Positions 1-9,672 of a stretch of DNA of 64,000 nt are shown here, one piece after another; the first letter of the stretch is position 1, and each line of letters begins with the position of its first letter. Under the pieces are notes generated by a model. The model was not told where the DNA came from and did not search any database. It saw nothing but the letters and a program-made list of their open reading frames with translations. The stretch covers positions 4,154,001-4,218,000 of the forward strand of contig NZ_CP042596.1 in the NCBI RefSeq assembly GCF_009914315.1. The letters run 5' to 3'. The position numbers and the translations under genes were made by a program. Source of the DNA: Granulicella sp. WH15. Its GTDB lineage: Bacteria; Acidobacteriota; Terriglobia; Terriglobales; Acidobacteriaceae.

Positions 1-2732
1 CAGCTCAGTACAACCATGTGGCGGATATCGAAGTCCGAATTGCCACGATAGTTCGCCCTTCCCTGGTAGGACGAAAGATGAAAGGGATCCTGAGGACCAA
101 CCAGATTCGCGTTGCCGCTTGAAGTATCGACACTATGCGCCAGCGTATAAGTCCCCTGGAAATCCAGGTTGCTCGAGATGTGATTCTGATAAGTCAACTG
201 GAAAGAGTTATAGGCTGAATTTGCGCAATAGCAGTTGAGCGTTCCATCCGAAAAATTCGGATATGGCCGCCGCGAGGCAACAGCACCCGCTCCCGGCGTA
301 GCCTGATTAATATTCGGATTGATAAGAATATGAACGCCCGTCTGACCTACATACGCGATAGAAATCACATCATGCGAGGTAATCTGTCTCTGCAGATTCA
401 GGTTGTACTCATTTGCGGAGGGATTGGGGTTCCTACGCTGGTAGGCTTGAAAAGCCGATCCGGCCGCGGGAAATAAAGCCGGACGGTCCGGGGAGAAACC
501 CGCAGAGATAGGCACAGCCGCAGCAAAACCAGCCGTACTCGACTGATCATTCGTTACATTTAGCGATCCGTTGAAGGGTGCATTCTTCGACATGGGGTTG
601 GAGTTATAGGTCTCATACGCATAGAAGATACCGAAGCCACCACGAATCACAGTCTTCGAATCAACGTTGTACGCAAAACCAAATCGCGGCGCGAAGTTCG
701 TGTAACGGCCATCAACAACTGCATCTCCGGGAAATGAACCCGAACCAACCGGAACCAGGCTTCCGCCATTGGCAGGATCAAAGCCTGCGAGCCTGTTATG
801 CCTCTCCGTCCACGGCGTGACCAGATCGTCTCGCAGGCCGAAGTTCAGCGTGAGCTTAGGCGTCATGCGATAGCTATCCTGCACGTAGATACTTGGCCGG
901 AAACGAATCAGGCTGAAGTACTGCGACACATCCAGCTGAGATGTGGCGTATTTTCCATAGAGGAAGTCAGCCAGTCCCACCCCAGTATAAGTGCCGTTGA
1001 AATTGATCGTGCCATTGGGGTGAGCGGGCGAGAGAAATGCAAAACGAGTGCTCATATAACTTACCCCCGCTTTGATCTCATGCTTCCCCTTTGTCAGGGT
1101 AACTGCCTGATCGACCTCCCACAGATTGTTGACCTTGGAGATGCTGCCGTTGCCATCACCCAGCGTGGCATTGCCGGATATAACAATATTCGTGAAACCG
1201 GGGACGCCGCCCGCATTTGCATTAGGGATGCCATAGTTCTCTCCAGCAGAACCCAGTAAGTCACCTTCTGTCACGATGCTCTCTACCAGACGAGAGTAAC
1301 CGAGGCGGGCCTCATAGTACATTGAGGAACCGAAAGAACGTCCATATCCCAATACCACCTGCTTACCGGGAGCCAACGTTATGCCCGGGTATCCAGGCCC
1401 ACCTCCAATCGCAGGTGAAGGAAGATACCCGGGATTATTAGTATTTGCATTCTCCTGCGTATAACGCCCGAAGATAGAGGTAGTTGGCGTGCGGAAGTCA
1501 ATACGCACATCACCCTGATCGATGGTGTTATCCAGCTTTCCGTTGAAAATGTAGTTGTTGGTAAGTGCCCCCGGCGCACCGTAGTTCGGCAATGGAAAAA
1601 GAGCTACCAGCTTAGCGGAGGTAGGATCTATTGCTGTAACTTGATTAATGTGGTTCGCAGGAATCTTCGTCGCAGTATTCGAAGCGGTTCCAGGAATATA
1701 GAACCCCCCGTAAGCCGTAAGATCCCCATTACGCGCATCGGCAGTTGGAACAGTGCTGATCGAAGTAGCGCTCTGAGCCTGGCGTTTGCCTTCGTAATCC
1801 ATAAAGAAAAAGAGTTTATCTCTGCCGTTGAAAAGATGAGGAATAACAATAGGGCCTGAGAGGTTCCCTCCAAACTGATTAAGGTGAAACGGAGGAATTG
1901 GAAGAGAGTGTTGATCGAAGTAGTTCTTCGCATCAAGGTCGGAGTTACGCACAAACTCATACACAGTCCCATGCAGACTGTTGCCGCCTGAGCGATAAGT
2001 TACGTTGATGATCGAAGGTCCGCCCCCATAGGCTGCAGGCGCGGCACTGGTCTGTACCTTGAACTCTTGAATTGCATCGACCGGCGGATAGAACAAAAGC
2101 ACATTCGCATCCGCATCCACACTCTGAATTCCATCGAAGAGATAGATACCGATATCGGAGGGGTTCCCATTGACCACCGAGCCGCTCGTCCCTCGTCCCG
2201 CAGTGTAGCCGCCATTCGTGGAGTTCGTACCGTTTCCTTTGTTATTTACTCCAGGCGAAAGCTGCACTAACTGCGTGAAATTGCGGCTATTGAGTGGAAG
2301 GTCGACGACCTGCTGCGTCGTCCGCACATTGCTCATATCGGACGCGCTTGTTTCGAGCATTTCACCAGACGCATTGACTGTAATGCTCTGCGCAGCCGTA
2401 CCAACCGCCATATCGATATCAAGTTGAAACCTTTGCCCCACAACAAGCTCGAACTCACGCACCTCATCGCGTAGCCCGGACTGCTTGACGGTGACCTGGT
2501 ATCGACCCGGCTGCAAAGCGGGAAAGCTCCACTCGCCTGAGGAGTTTGAAACCGTCTCGCGAGTTGAATTCGTGGCAAGACTTTTAATCTCTACCTTCGC
2601 ATTTGCGATGATAGCGCCCGTCGGATCCTTGACCGTACCAATCACAGAGCCCGCCTCAAACTGTGCAAAAGCACTTATCGCAGCTAGTAAAACTACTACG
2701 AAGAGGAAACAAATTCGGTTTAGATTTGGCAT
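1..2732 (-). CDS. TonB-dependent receptor with carboxypeptidase-regulatory-like N-terminus (3' end cut by window edge)
   Basis: Outer-membrane receptor of the large Oar-like class typical of Acidobacteriota, probably taking up carbohydrate or another large ligand with TonB energy. The start is the ATG whose complement ends at 2732, preceded by a strong GGAGGG site. The first ~23 residues form a signal peptide ending AISAFAQ. A beta-sandwich carboxypeptidase-regulatory-like domain follows (about 25-105, motif GTVKDPTGA), then a plug region (VDLPLNSRNFTQLVQLSPGV) and long barrel sequence with FGGNLSGPI and FFFMDYEG. About 910 residues are present; relatives run to ~1,100, so the barrel C-terminus lies left of the window. 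It is transcribed in the same direction as prpBCD but sits 148 bp behind prpD, so co-transcription is uncertain. Substrate unknown. Confidence 0.9.
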   Translation of the reverse strand, partial: MPNLNRICFLFVVVLLAAISAFAQFEAGSVIGTVKDPTGAIIANAKVEIKSLATNSTRETVSNSSGEWSFPALQPGRYQVTVKQSGLRDEVREFELVVGQRFQLDIDMAVGTAAQSITVNASGEMLETSASDMSNVRTTQQVVDLPLNSRNFTQLVQLSPGVNNKGNGTNSTNGGYTAGRGTSGSVVNGNPSDIGIYLFDGIQSVDADANVLLFYPPVDAIQEFKVQTSAAPAAYGGGPSIINVTYRSGGNSLHGTVYEFVRNSDLDAKNYFDQHSLPIPPFHLNQFGGNLSGPIVIPHLFNGRDKLFFFMDYEGKRQAQSATSISTVPTADARNGDLTAYGGFYIPGTASNTATKIPANHINQVTAIDPTSAKLVALFPLPNYGAPGALTNNYIFNGKLDNTIDQGDVRIDFRTPTTSIFGRYTQENANTNNPGYLPSPAIGGGPGYPGITLAPGKQVVLGYGRSFGSSMYYEARLGYSRLVESIVTEGDLLGSAGENYGIPNANAGGVPGFTNIVISGNATLGDGNGSISKVNNLWEVDQAVTLTKGKHEIKAGVSYMSTRFAFLSPAHPNGTINFNGTYTGVGLADFLYGKYATSQLDVSQYFSLIRFRPSIYVQDSYRMTPKLTLNFGLRDDLVTPWTERHNRLAGFDPANGGSLVPVGSGSFPGDAVVDGRYTNFAPRFGFAYNVDSKTVIRGGFGIFYAYETYNSNPMSKNAPFNGSLNVTNDQSSTAGFAAAVPISAGFSPDRPALFPAAGSAFQAYQRRNPNPSANEYNLNLQRQITSHDVISIAYVGQTGVHILINPNINQATPGAGAVASRRPYPNFSDGTLNCYCANSAYNSFQLTYQNHISSNLDFQGTYTLAHSVDTSSGNANLVGPQDPFHLSSYQGRANYRGNSDFDIRHMVVLS

Positions 2733-2880
2733 GATGCTTTCCCTCCAAGGGATTGGCATGATGAACTCTGTAAAAGCGAATTTAATTCAATCGCGTCGCG
2801 GAAGTGCCCAATACCACGTCGTGATTTATATCTATTTTTCGCAGGACAAAATGATTCGGCGACATACTAGACCAGTAAAG
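2733..2880 (-). promoter_or_regulatory. AT-rich leader of the TonB-dependent receptor
   Basis: This gap between prpD and the receptor is much richer in A/T than its surroundings and must hold the receptor promoter if the gene is not part of the prp operon. I see no clear -35/-10 pair and no convincing terminator hairpin for prpD. Confidence 0.35.
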
Positions 2881-4350
2881 TCACACCTGGCAATCGCTAT
2901 CTACATAGAGATCGACATATTCATGAACAGGTGTCTCCTCAAATACTTTCTGGCTCAGTGAAAGGTCGAGAATGGCGCGTTGACGTGCATCGGAGAACTG
3001 CCGCACTAGATTTCTCCTAAACTTCAACTCAAGAAGAGGAAAACCTTCGCTTCTACGTCGCTTATGTCCTAGAGGAAACTCAACCATGTTATGCAGCTCA
3101 ACTCCGTCGCGGAGCTCAACAGTAAGTGCATTTGCAATCGATCGCTTCTCCGGATCGAAGTAATCCTTCGTAAATTGTGTATCTTCTATACAGAAAATCT
3201 TCGCGCGTAATGCGTCGATGCGTGTGTCGGCGGCAACCGCATCTTCATAGTCGGCGGCCGTCAAACGTCCAAAGATAAGAGGCACGGCCACCATGTATTG
3301 AATACAGTGATCTCGGTCAGCCGGATTATTTAGCGGCCCAGACTTATCAATGATTCGAATACAGGCTGCATGAGTCAGGATAGTAATCCGCTTAATATCA
3401 TCGTAGGACTTACCCATATCACTCAGCTGCTGATGCAGGGCCATGGCGGCTTCAACTGCAGTCTGCGCGTGAAACTCCGCCGGATAGGCCACTTTGAAAA
3501 GAATATTTTCCATTACATATGTTCCATAGAACCTTTGAAACTGAAACTCCTTTCCTCGAAAAGAGACGTCGTAGAAACCCCAGGTCTTTGCAGTTAACAC
3601 CGAGGGATATCCCATCTCGCCAGTCTTTGCGATAAGAGCCAGTCGAACTCCGCGGCTTGTAGCATCGCCTGCAGCCCAACTCTTGCGAGAACCAGCATTA
3701 GGGTAGTGGCGATAAGCGCGAAGACTTTGGCCATCGACCCATGCCAGCGAGACTGCGTTGATCAGCTCCTGGCGAGTCAAGCCCAGCATCTGCCCGACAA
3801 CAGCAGTCGTAGCTACCTTGACTAGAACGACATGATCGAGTCCAACCGCATTGAACGAGTTAGCCAGAGCAATACAGCCCTGTATCTCATGGGCCTTGAT
3901 CATGGAGGTCAAAACATCTTTCATGGTCAAAGGCTTTTTCCCTTCGCGGATTGCGCGGCGTGACATCCAATCTGCAACGGCAAGAATTCCCCCGAGATTA
4001 TCGGAGGGATGTCCCCACTCCGCCGCCAGCCACGTATCGTTGAAGTCCAGCCAGCGAATCATTGTCCCAATATTGAACGCTGCCTGCACCGGATCCAGTT
4101 GGTAACTCGTGCCTGGAACTCGTGCGCCATCGGGAACAATCGTCCCGGGGGTGATAGGGCCTAACAACTTGGTACACGCCGGATACTGCAATGCTTCGAG
4201 CCCGCAACCGAGCGTGTCGATAAGACAATTACGCGCAGTGGCATAGGCGAGTTCGCTTGTAACTTCATAGGCCAGGACGTAATCGACAATATCTGTAATC
4301 ACAACGTCGGTAGGATTGAGCGAGTTAGGAGTGAGATCCAGATGAGACAT
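2881..4350 (-). CDS. prpD: 2-methylcitrate dehydratase (MmgE/PrpD family)
   Basis: Dehydrates 2-methylcitrate to 2-methyl-cis-aconitate in the methylcitrate cycle that disposes of propionyl-CoA; cytoplasmic. The 489 residues match the normal PrpD length (~480). Family hallmarks include [20 protein letters not shown] near residues 45-64, the segment [20 protein letters not shown] around 100, [15 protein letters not shown] near 200 and [12 protein letters not shown] near 300. It is the last gene of prpB-prpC-prpD, 41 bp behind prpC. There is no acnD-like aconitase next to it, which fits the PrpD-type rather than the AcnD/PrpF-type route; the hydration step would then need an aconitase encoded elsewhere. 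GC is lower than in most of the window. Confidence 0.93.
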   Translation of the reverse strand: MSHLDLTPNSLNPTDVVITDIVDYVLAYEVTSELAYATARNCLIDTLGCGLEALQYPACTKLLGPITPGTIVPDGARVPGTSYQLDPVQAAFNIGTMIRWLDFNDTWLAAEWGHPSDNLGGILAVADWMSRRAIREGKKPLTMKDVLTSMIKAHEIQGCIALANSFNAVGLDHVVLVKVATTAVVGQMLGLTRQELINAVSLAWVDGQSLRAYRHYPNAGSRKSWAAGDATSRGVRLALIAKTGEMGYPSVLTAKTWGFYDVSFRGKEFQFQRFYGTYVMENILFKVAYPAEFHAQTAVEAAMALHQQLSDMGKSYDDIKRITILTHAACIRIIDKSGPLNNPADRDHCIQYMVAVPLIFGRLTAADYEDAVAADTRIDALRAKIFCIEDTQFTKDYFDPEKRSIANALTVELRDGVELHNMVEFPLGHKRRRSEGFPLLELKFRRNLVRQFSDARQRAILDLSLSQKVFEETPVHEYVDLYVDSDCQV

Positions 4351-4391
4351 ACGCGTGGCTTCTCCAGGGCGACCTATAGATGGACCGGACT

Positions 4392-5543
4392 CTACCGCTC
4401 AGATAACGGGACAAACATCACAGCCTCTGGACCGGTATACAGCGCGGAGGGACGAATAATCTTGTTATCTGACCTCTGCTCCAATACATGCGCGCTCCAG
4501 CCGGTAATACGCGAGATCGCGAAGAGCGGCGTAAACATGCTGGTCGGCACGCTCATCGCGCTATAGGCAATCGCACTGAACCAGTCCAGGTTGGGAAACA
4601 TTTTCTTGGCCTCCCACATGGTTGACTCGATTCTCTCGGCTATCTCGAATAGCTTCTCGGAGGAGCGACCGCTCGATAGCCGATGAGCGACACGCTTGAT
4701 GATCTGGTTGCGCGGGTCCGACACGGTATAGACCGGATGACCAAAGCCGATGATTGTCTCTTTCAACTCGAGGCGGCGGCAAATATCTTTCTCCGCCTTA
4801 TCGGGTGTTTCATAGCGACTCTGAACCTCGAGAGCAACCTCATTGGCGCCGCCATGTTTCGGCCCGCGTAGCGCCCCAATCGCGCCTACGATTGCGGAGT
4901 AGATATCCGAGCCTGTCCCGGCAATCACTCGAGCGGTAAAAGTAGAGGCATTGAACTCATGCTCTGCATAGAGAATGAGCGAGCAATGCATCGCATCGAC
5001 CCAGGCCTTCGGCGGTTCCTGCTGGTGCAACAGATGGAGAAAGTGCCCACCGATGGAGTCGTCATCCGTCTCCACATCGATGCGTCTTCCATTCCATGCA
5101 AAGTGATACCAGTAAAGAAGCATGGAACCCAGCGATGCCAGCAGTTTATCTGCGATGTCCCGAGCCGATGCAGGGTTATGATCGTCCTTCTCAGGTAAGT
5201 TGCCGCCCAAGATAGATACGCCAGTGCGAATCACATCCATGGGGTGCGCCGACTGGGATAACAACTCCAGTGCAGCCTTTATATTGGATGGAAGACCACG
5301 CAGCGACCTCAGCTTCGATTTGTAATCGACTAACTCAACCTGAGTCGGCAACATACCGTGGATTAGAAGGTACGCTACTTCCTCAAACTGGCAGTTCTCT
5401 GCCAGGTCAAAGATGTCATAGCCTCGATAGCGCAGATCGTTGCCGTGCGCACCTACCGTGCAGAGTGAGGTAGAACCCGCAGCCACGCCGGAGAGTGCAA
5501 CCGACTTCTTAGGTTTGAATGTAGCTGCCGCAGCTTCATTCAT
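4392..5543 (-). CDS. prpC: 2-methylcitrate synthase (citrate synthase family)
   Basis: Condenses propionyl-CoA with oxaloacetate to give 2-methylcitrate. At 383 residues it is the short citrate-synthase type. Family motifs are visible: [19 protein letters not shown] at the N-terminus, [39 protein letters not shown] and the C-terminal [19 protein letters not shown]. The assignment to methylcitrate rather than citrate rests on its place between prpB and prpD. Its ATG overlaps the prpB stop in an ATGA arrangement, which implies translational coupling. A second member of the family lies at 11369-12502 in a very different base composition. Confidence 0.93.
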   Translation of the reverse strand: MNEAAAATFKPKKSVALSGVAAGSTSLCTVGAHGNDLRYRGYDIFDLAENCQFEEVAYLLIHGMLPTQVELVDYKSKLRSLRGLPSNIKAALELLSQSAHPMDVIRTGVSILGGNLPEKDDHNPASARDIADKLLASLGSMLLYWYHFAWNGRRIDVETDDDSIGGHFLHLLHQQEPPKAWVDAMHCSLILYAEHEFNASTFTARVIAGTGSDIYSAIVGAIGALRGPKHGGANEVALEVQSRYETPDKAEKDICRRLELKETIIGFGHPVYTVSDPRNQIIKRVAHRLSSGRSSEKLFEIAERIESTMWEAKKMFPNLDWFSAIAYSAMSVPTSMFTPLFAISRITGWSAHVLEQRSDNKIIRPSALYTGPEAVMFVPLSER

Positions 5544-6484
5544 ATCTTCCGTCCTTCAATTTCTATACCTGAAGCCTGCTTGTATTTGCCTTTACGGTCT
5601 AACTCATCTTCATAAGAGTAATAATTGATAGAGTCGTATAACTCCGCCCTGGTCTGCATCGTATGGAGTACCTTTGCCTGTGTACCGTCATGCCGGATGG
5701 AGTTATAAATGTTCTCGGCAGCCTTATTCATGGCTCGAAATGCAGAGAGCGGATAGAGCACCACATCGACACCAACATCTGCAAGCTCCCGAGTCGTAGC
5801 CAGTGGAGTCATCCCGAACTCAGTCATATTCGCAAGGATTGGAGCCTTCGCCACGCTGGCAAATCTGCTGTACATCGTCAGCTCGATCACGGCCTCCGCG
5901 AAGATTACATCCGCACCTGCTTCCACATAGGCCGCAGCCCTCTCAAGCGCACTCTCGATCCCTTCCACGGCAAGCGCATCGGTTCTTGCCACTACAGCAA
6001 ATCTGGGATCGGTACGCGCGTCCATAACGGCCTTCAGCCGATTCACCATCTCGTCGATCGCGACGACTGCCTTGTTGGGTCTATGTCCGCATCGCTTGGC
6101 AGTAACCTGGTCTTCGATCTGCATGGCTGCGGTGCCAGCTTTAATCAGGCTTCTGGTCGTTCTCGCTATGTTCAGCGTCGATACGCCGAAGCCCGTATCT
6201 GCATCGACCAGCAAAGGCAGATCGCAGACATCGGTGATGCGACGTACGTCGATCAGCACATCCTCAAGTCCTGCGATGCCAAGATCGGGCACGCCCAGCG
6301 AACCCGCCGAGACTCCTCCGCCCGAAAGGTAGATCGCCTTGAAGCCCGCACGCTTCGCCAGCAGGGCATGGTTGGCATTGATGGCGCCGACGATTTGCAG
6401 GGGATGCTCCTGCTCTATGGCCTGCCACAGACGACTTCCCGCTGAACTTATCATCACTTTATTTCCTTGCGTCTCTACAGCCAC
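5540..6484 (-). CDS. prpB: Methylisocitrate lyase
   Basis: Cleaves 2-methylisocitrate to pyruvate and succinate, the last step of the methylcitrate cycle. A TIM-barrel isocitrate-lyase-superfamily enzyme of 314 residues, slightly longer than E. coli PrpB (296). The catalytic loop KRCGH is present with the active cysteine at about residue 132. The metal-binding strand VDADTGFG (about 93-100) and the segment MQIEDQ (121-126) are also clear. First gene of the operon, sharing an ATGA overlap with prpC. The divergent LysR gene and the 140-bp gap in front of prpB suggest that prp transcription is controlled from that gap. Confidence 0.94.
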   Translation of the reverse strand: MAVETQGNKVMISSAGSRLWQAIEQEHPLQIVGAINANHALLAKRAGFKAIYLSGGGVSAGSLGVPDLGIAGLEDVLIDVRRITDVCDLPLLVDADTGFGVSTLNIARTTRSLIKAGTAAMQIEDQVTAKRCGHRPNKAVVAIDEMVNRLKAVMDARTDPRFAVVARTDALAVEGIESALERAAAYVEAGADVIFAEAVIELTMYSRFASVAKAPILANMTEFGMTPLATTRELADVGVDVVLYPLSAFRAMNKAAENIYNSIRHDGTQAKVLHTMQTRAELYDSINYYSYEDELDRKGKYKQASGIEIEGRKI

Positions 6485-6557
6485 CCGCTGTGTTCGTGAA
6501 TCGGCCTGACAGGTATACCAAAGCCTGCCGATTCTCGGCTCTCGAACCCGCTGTTTG

Positions 6558-6577
6558 CAAGTAGTTTGATACTATTG
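6558..6577. promoter_or_regulatory. Candidate LysR-type operator between prpB and the LysR gene
   Basis: An imperfect dyad reads CAAGTAGT, TTGAT, ACTATTG: CAA-x-TAGT on the left against CAATAGT read from the right. It has the T-N11-A shape expected of LysR-family boxes and lies in the only gap between the regulator and the operon. The pattern is seen directly; its role is inferred from position. Confidence 0.45.
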
Positions 6578-6624
6578 CGGTGATCGTTTTGGCCTATCAC
6601 CCAAGCTCACAAAACACCAAGCCT

Positions 6625-7596
6625 ATGGAACTCAGACACCTTCGCTACTTCCTTGCGGTCGCCGATGAGCTCAGCTTTCGTGGAGCGGCGGAGAAGCTGC
6701 ACGTGGCACAACCCTCGCTCAGTTCGCAGATACGTCTTCTCGAAGAGGAGATGGAGGTCCGGCTGCTGGAGCGGGATACGCATCGAGTCACCCTGACTCC
6801 CGCAGGCCGCAGCTTTCTTGAGAGCTGTCGGCGCACGCTCAGGGCCGTCGATGACGACACCCGCACAGCGCAATCCATCGCTCGCGGCGAGGCAGGACGC
6901 ATCTCTATCGGCTTTGTTGCATCGCTCGGGCTGGGGCTGCTTCCCGGCATACTGCGGGAGTACAGTCGCCAGTTTCCTAAGATAGAGCTGGAGATCAACG
7001 AGATGGACAGCACGCAGCAGATCAAGGCACTGCAAGAGCATCGTCTTGATCTTGGACTGATCGGCCTGGGCCTTAGCTCCGATGAGATGAGCGATCTCCG
7101 CATGGCTACCGTTGTGGAAGAGAAGCTCTACGCGGCCGTGCCGCAGGACCACCCGTTGGCCAAAGCAGCGCGGCGCAGCTCCAGGCCGCTGCCCCTTGCC
7201 CGGCTTGCCAACGAATCGTTCTTCTTTGGCGCACGCTCCAGCGCGCCGGTCTTCAATCCGTGGCTCGTGGTGCTCTGCCATGAGGCCGGCTTCCAGCCTC
7301 ATATCCGGCAGGAGGCCGGGCAGCCCATCACGGTGCTGAACTACGTTGCCGCCGGCCTGGGAGTTACGATTCTACCTGCTCAGTTCTGCCGTTTGCAGAT
7401 GGTTGGAGTTACTTTTATTCCTCTGGCGGCTCCTGTGCCGAGTTATCGCTACAGCGCCGCGTGGTCGGCGAACAATCGTCATCCAGCCGTGCCTCATCTT
7501 GTCCAGGTGGCTCAGGAGGCAGCTCGCAAGCTCGCCCGCTCCGACACCGCAACGGACAACAAGCGCACGGCTACCAAGCAGACCGGAAGACGATAG
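6625..7596 (+). CDS. LysR-family transcriptional regulator, probable regulator of prpBCD
   Basis: DNA-binding regulator of 323 residues. The N-terminal winged helix-turn-helix is canonical: MELRHLRYFLAVADELSF, then GAAEKLHVAQPSLSSQIRLL and LLERDTHRVTLTPAGRSFL. The periplasmic-binding-protein-like effector domain follows from about residue 90 to 300. I chose the ATG that gives the usual MELRHLRYF start. A GTG 15 codons upstream (6580) keeps the frame open but adds residues foreign to the family and would place the candidate operator at the start codon. Divergent from prpB, which is the classical arrangement for a LysR regulator and its target. The ligand is presumably a methylcitrate-cycle intermediate, but the sequence does not show it. 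Its GC is higher than that of prpBCD. Confidence 0.88.
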   Translation: MELRHLRYFLAVADELSFRGAAEKLHVAQPSLSSQIRLLEEEMEVRLLERDTHRVTLTPAGRSFLESCRRTLRAVDDDTRTAQSIARGEAGRISIGFVASLGLGLLPGILREYSRQFPKIELEINEMDSTQQIKALQEHRLDLGLIGLGLSSDEMSDLRMATVVEEKLYAAVPQDHPLAKAARRSSRPLPLARLANESFFFGARSSAPVFNPWLVVLCHEAGFQPHIRQEAGQPITVLNYVAAGLGVTILPAQFCRLQMVGVTFIPLAAPVPSYRYSAAWSANNRHPAVPHLVQVAQEAARKLARSDTATDNKRTATKQTGRR

Positions 7597-7667
7597 CGAT
7601 ATCCCTGTGATACATTCGCGTGCTAAGAGTGCAAGCTGTCCATCAGCTTCACCAGGAGAGGATACCC

Positions 7668-8021
7668 ATGCGAATCCTGATCCCTGCACTGCTTCTCATC
7701 TTCCAGGTCTGTGCCATTGGCTACGCCCGCACCGTCCCCACGCGTTACTTCTGCTGGGCCCCCTACGATACGCAAACCGAGTACACCGCCAGGGCCGTCG
7801 TCAACGGGCATGAGCTTACCGCCGAGGAGTTCCGCGCGCGTTATCGCAGGCCCGCTAAGGGCGGCGACAATCGCTCGCCCCAGCACGTCATCGACATGCT
7901 GGAGCAGGCTGAGGCCAAGCACGAGAAGCTCGGCGACAAGACCACCATCGACATGGACTACCACGTCAACGGCAAGGAGCTACGGCAGTGGCACTGGCCC
8001 GAATCGCAGCCGCGCTCCTAA
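7668..8021 (+). CDS. Small secreted protein of unknown function
   Basis: A 117-residue protein with a hydrophobic signal peptide (MRILIPALLLIFQVCAIGYA) and a mature part rich in charged residues. I know no family for it. The start is chosen because AGGAGAGG lies at a good distance upstream, and the signal peptide begins exactly there. It carries the segment YFCWAPYDTQTEYTARAVVN and a run around ELTAEEFRARYRRP. It stands alone between the LysR gene and the FAD oxidoreductase, both on the same strand, so it may be co-transcribed with either. Confidence 0.65.
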   Translation: MRILIPALLLIFQVCAIGYARTVPTRYFCWAPYDTQTEYTARAVVNGHELTAEEFRARYRRPAKGGDNRSPQHVIDMLEQAEAKHEKLGDKTTIDMDYHVNGKELRQWHWPESQPRS

Positions 8022-8082
8022 CTCATATCTATTGGCAGACTCCCATCACCTATGATGGTTTCGTGAGAGAGCGGGAGTCACT

Positions 8083-9513
8083 ATGACGAGCTACGACGCG
8101 ATCGTCGTCGGGTCCGGGCCGAACGGTCTTGCAGCCGCGATCGTTCTGGCCCAGGCTGGCCTCTCCGTGTTGGTACGCGAAGCCAACTCGACCCTCGGCG
8201 GCGGCGCACGCACGCTTGAGCTGACGCTGCCCGGATTCCACCACGATATCGGCTCCGCAGTACATCCAATGGCGGCGGCCTCACCGTTCTTTCAAACCCT
8301 ACCGCTCGCCGACCACGGCCTTCACTGGATTCAGCCGCCACTACCTCTCGTCCATCCCCTCGACGGTGCGCCGCCCGCCATCCTCGAACGCAGCATCGAG
8401 GCCACAGGCGCGTCGCTCGGCCCCGACGCCGACGCATACCGGAGGCTGATCGAGCCGCTCGTGCGCGAGTGGAATCGGCTGGTGCCGGAGATCCTCTCGC
8501 CGCCCATCCACATCCCCCAGCATCCCTTTGCGATGGCCCAGTATGGGCTGCGCGCGCTGCTGCCCGGCGCGACGCTGAACAGCCTCGCTTTCGTGGGCGA
8601 CCGCGCCAAGGCACTCTTTGCCGGACTGGCCTGCCACTCCATCGTGCCGCTCGAATCGATGGCCAGCTCCGCCATCGGGCTGGTGATGGCGATGTCGGGT
8701 CACGCCGCCGGATGGCCCATCCCCCAGGGCGGCTCGCAGCAGATCACCAATGCACTCGCCTCGTACCTGCGCTCTTTGGGAGGCACCATTGAGACCGACG
8801 CCCCCGTCCACACCACCGACGAGCTTCCCGCCGCACGCGCACTCCTCTTCGACCTGACCCCGCGCCAGGTAGCCCGCATCGCGGTCAAGCGGCTCCCGGC
8901 TGGCTACATACAGAGCCTCAACCGCTTCTCCTACGGCCCCGGCGTCTTCAAGATCGACTGGGCGCTCTCGGAGCCGGTTCCGTGGACCTACGCAGCGTGC
9001 TCACGCACAGCCACGCTGCATCTCGGCGGCACGGCCGAGGAGATCATGGCTGGCGAGCGCGATAGCTGGAACGGCCGTACTCCCACGCGCCCCTTCGTCC
9101 TCTTCGCGCAGCAGAGCCTCTTCGACCCCACCCGCGCTCCCGAAGGCAAACACACCGGCTGGGCGTACTGCCACGTCCCCAACGGCTCCACGGCCGATAT
9201 GACCAGCGCCATCGAAGATCAGGTCGAGCGCTTCGCCCCCGGCTTCCGCGATACCATCCTGGCCCGCTCGACGAAGAATACCGCCCAGATGGAGCTATCG
9301 AATGCCAACCTGATCGGCGGCGATATCGGCGGCGGAGCCAACAACCTGATGCAACTCCTCATCCGCCCCACGCTCTCGCTCGATCCCTACCGGACACCGG
9401 GCGAAGGCGTCTATCTCTGCTCATCTTCCACGCCACCCGGCGGCGGGGTGCACGGCATGTGCGGCTATCACGCCGCGCGGTCGGCGCTGAAACATACCTT
9501 CGGGATCGCGTAA
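8083..9513 (+). CDS. FAD-dependent oxidoreductase, phytoene-desaturase/PYROXD2-like
   Basis: Flavoprotein of 476 residues from the amine-oxidase/phytoene-desaturase superfamily. The N-terminal Rossmann dinucleotide motif is clear (YDAIVVGSGPNGLAAAIVLA), followed by the GGGARTLEL segment usual in this group. The C-terminus carries the second FAD contact region (GVYLCSSSTPPGGGVHGMCG). No other carotenoid gene is nearby, so a role in carotenoid synthesis is not supported; the sequence is closer to the PYROXD2-like branch, whose bacterial substrates are unknown. GCGGGAG precedes the ATG at normal spacing. A repeat element begins right after the stop codon. Confidence 0.82.
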   Translation: MTSYDAIVVGSGPNGLAAAIVLAQAGLSVLVREANSTLGGGARTLELTLPGFHHDIGSAVHPMAAASPFFQTLPLADHGLHWIQPPLPLVHPLDGAPPAILERSIEATGASLGPDADAYRRLIEPLVREWNRLVPEILSPPIHIPQHPFAMAQYGLRALLPGATLNSLAFVGDRAKALFAGLACHSIVPLESMASSAIGLVMAMSGHAAGWPIPQGGSQQITNALASYLRSLGGTIETDAPVHTTDELPAARALLFDLTPRQVARIAVKRLPAGYIQSLNRFSYGPGVFKIDWALSEPVPWTYAACSRTATLHLGGTAEEIMAGERDSWNGRTPTRPFVLFAQQSLFDPTRAPEGKHTGWAYCHVPNGSTADMTSAIEDQVERFAPGFRDTILARSTKNTAQMELSNANLIGGDIGGGANNLMQLLIRPTLSLDPYRTPGEGVYLCSSSTPPGGGVHGMCGYHAARSALKHTFGIA

Positions 9514-9520
9514 AAACAAA

Positions 9521-9672
9521 AGCGCCCTAACGCCGGGCGGGCGGCACTTCGTGCGGTTCTCGGCTTCGCATGGTCCTCCCGCTGGTCGGAAACAAATATT
9601 CCTGCTGCCGACCAGCGGGAGGCCCTCAGAAGATCATTCCCCCATACCGCCCCGAGAACGGTACGAAGTACC
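9521..9672. repeat. Modular intergenic repeat, copy 1
   Basis: Begins with the GC-rich module (CGCCCTAACGCCGGGCGG then GCACTTCGTGCGG). Continues with a hairpin whose 15-nt arms CCTCCCGCTGGTCGG and its exact complement lie at 9575-9589 and 9608-9622, and ends with the inverted gcggtatggg/gaacggtacgaag module. It fills the space between two convergent genes and probably ends transcription from both sides. Confidence 0.85.

Noticed and set aside
8081..8614. A 177-residue frame opposite the FAD oxidoreductase
   Set aside because: Arg/Ala-rich antisense sequence over the FAD-binding region; no start signal.
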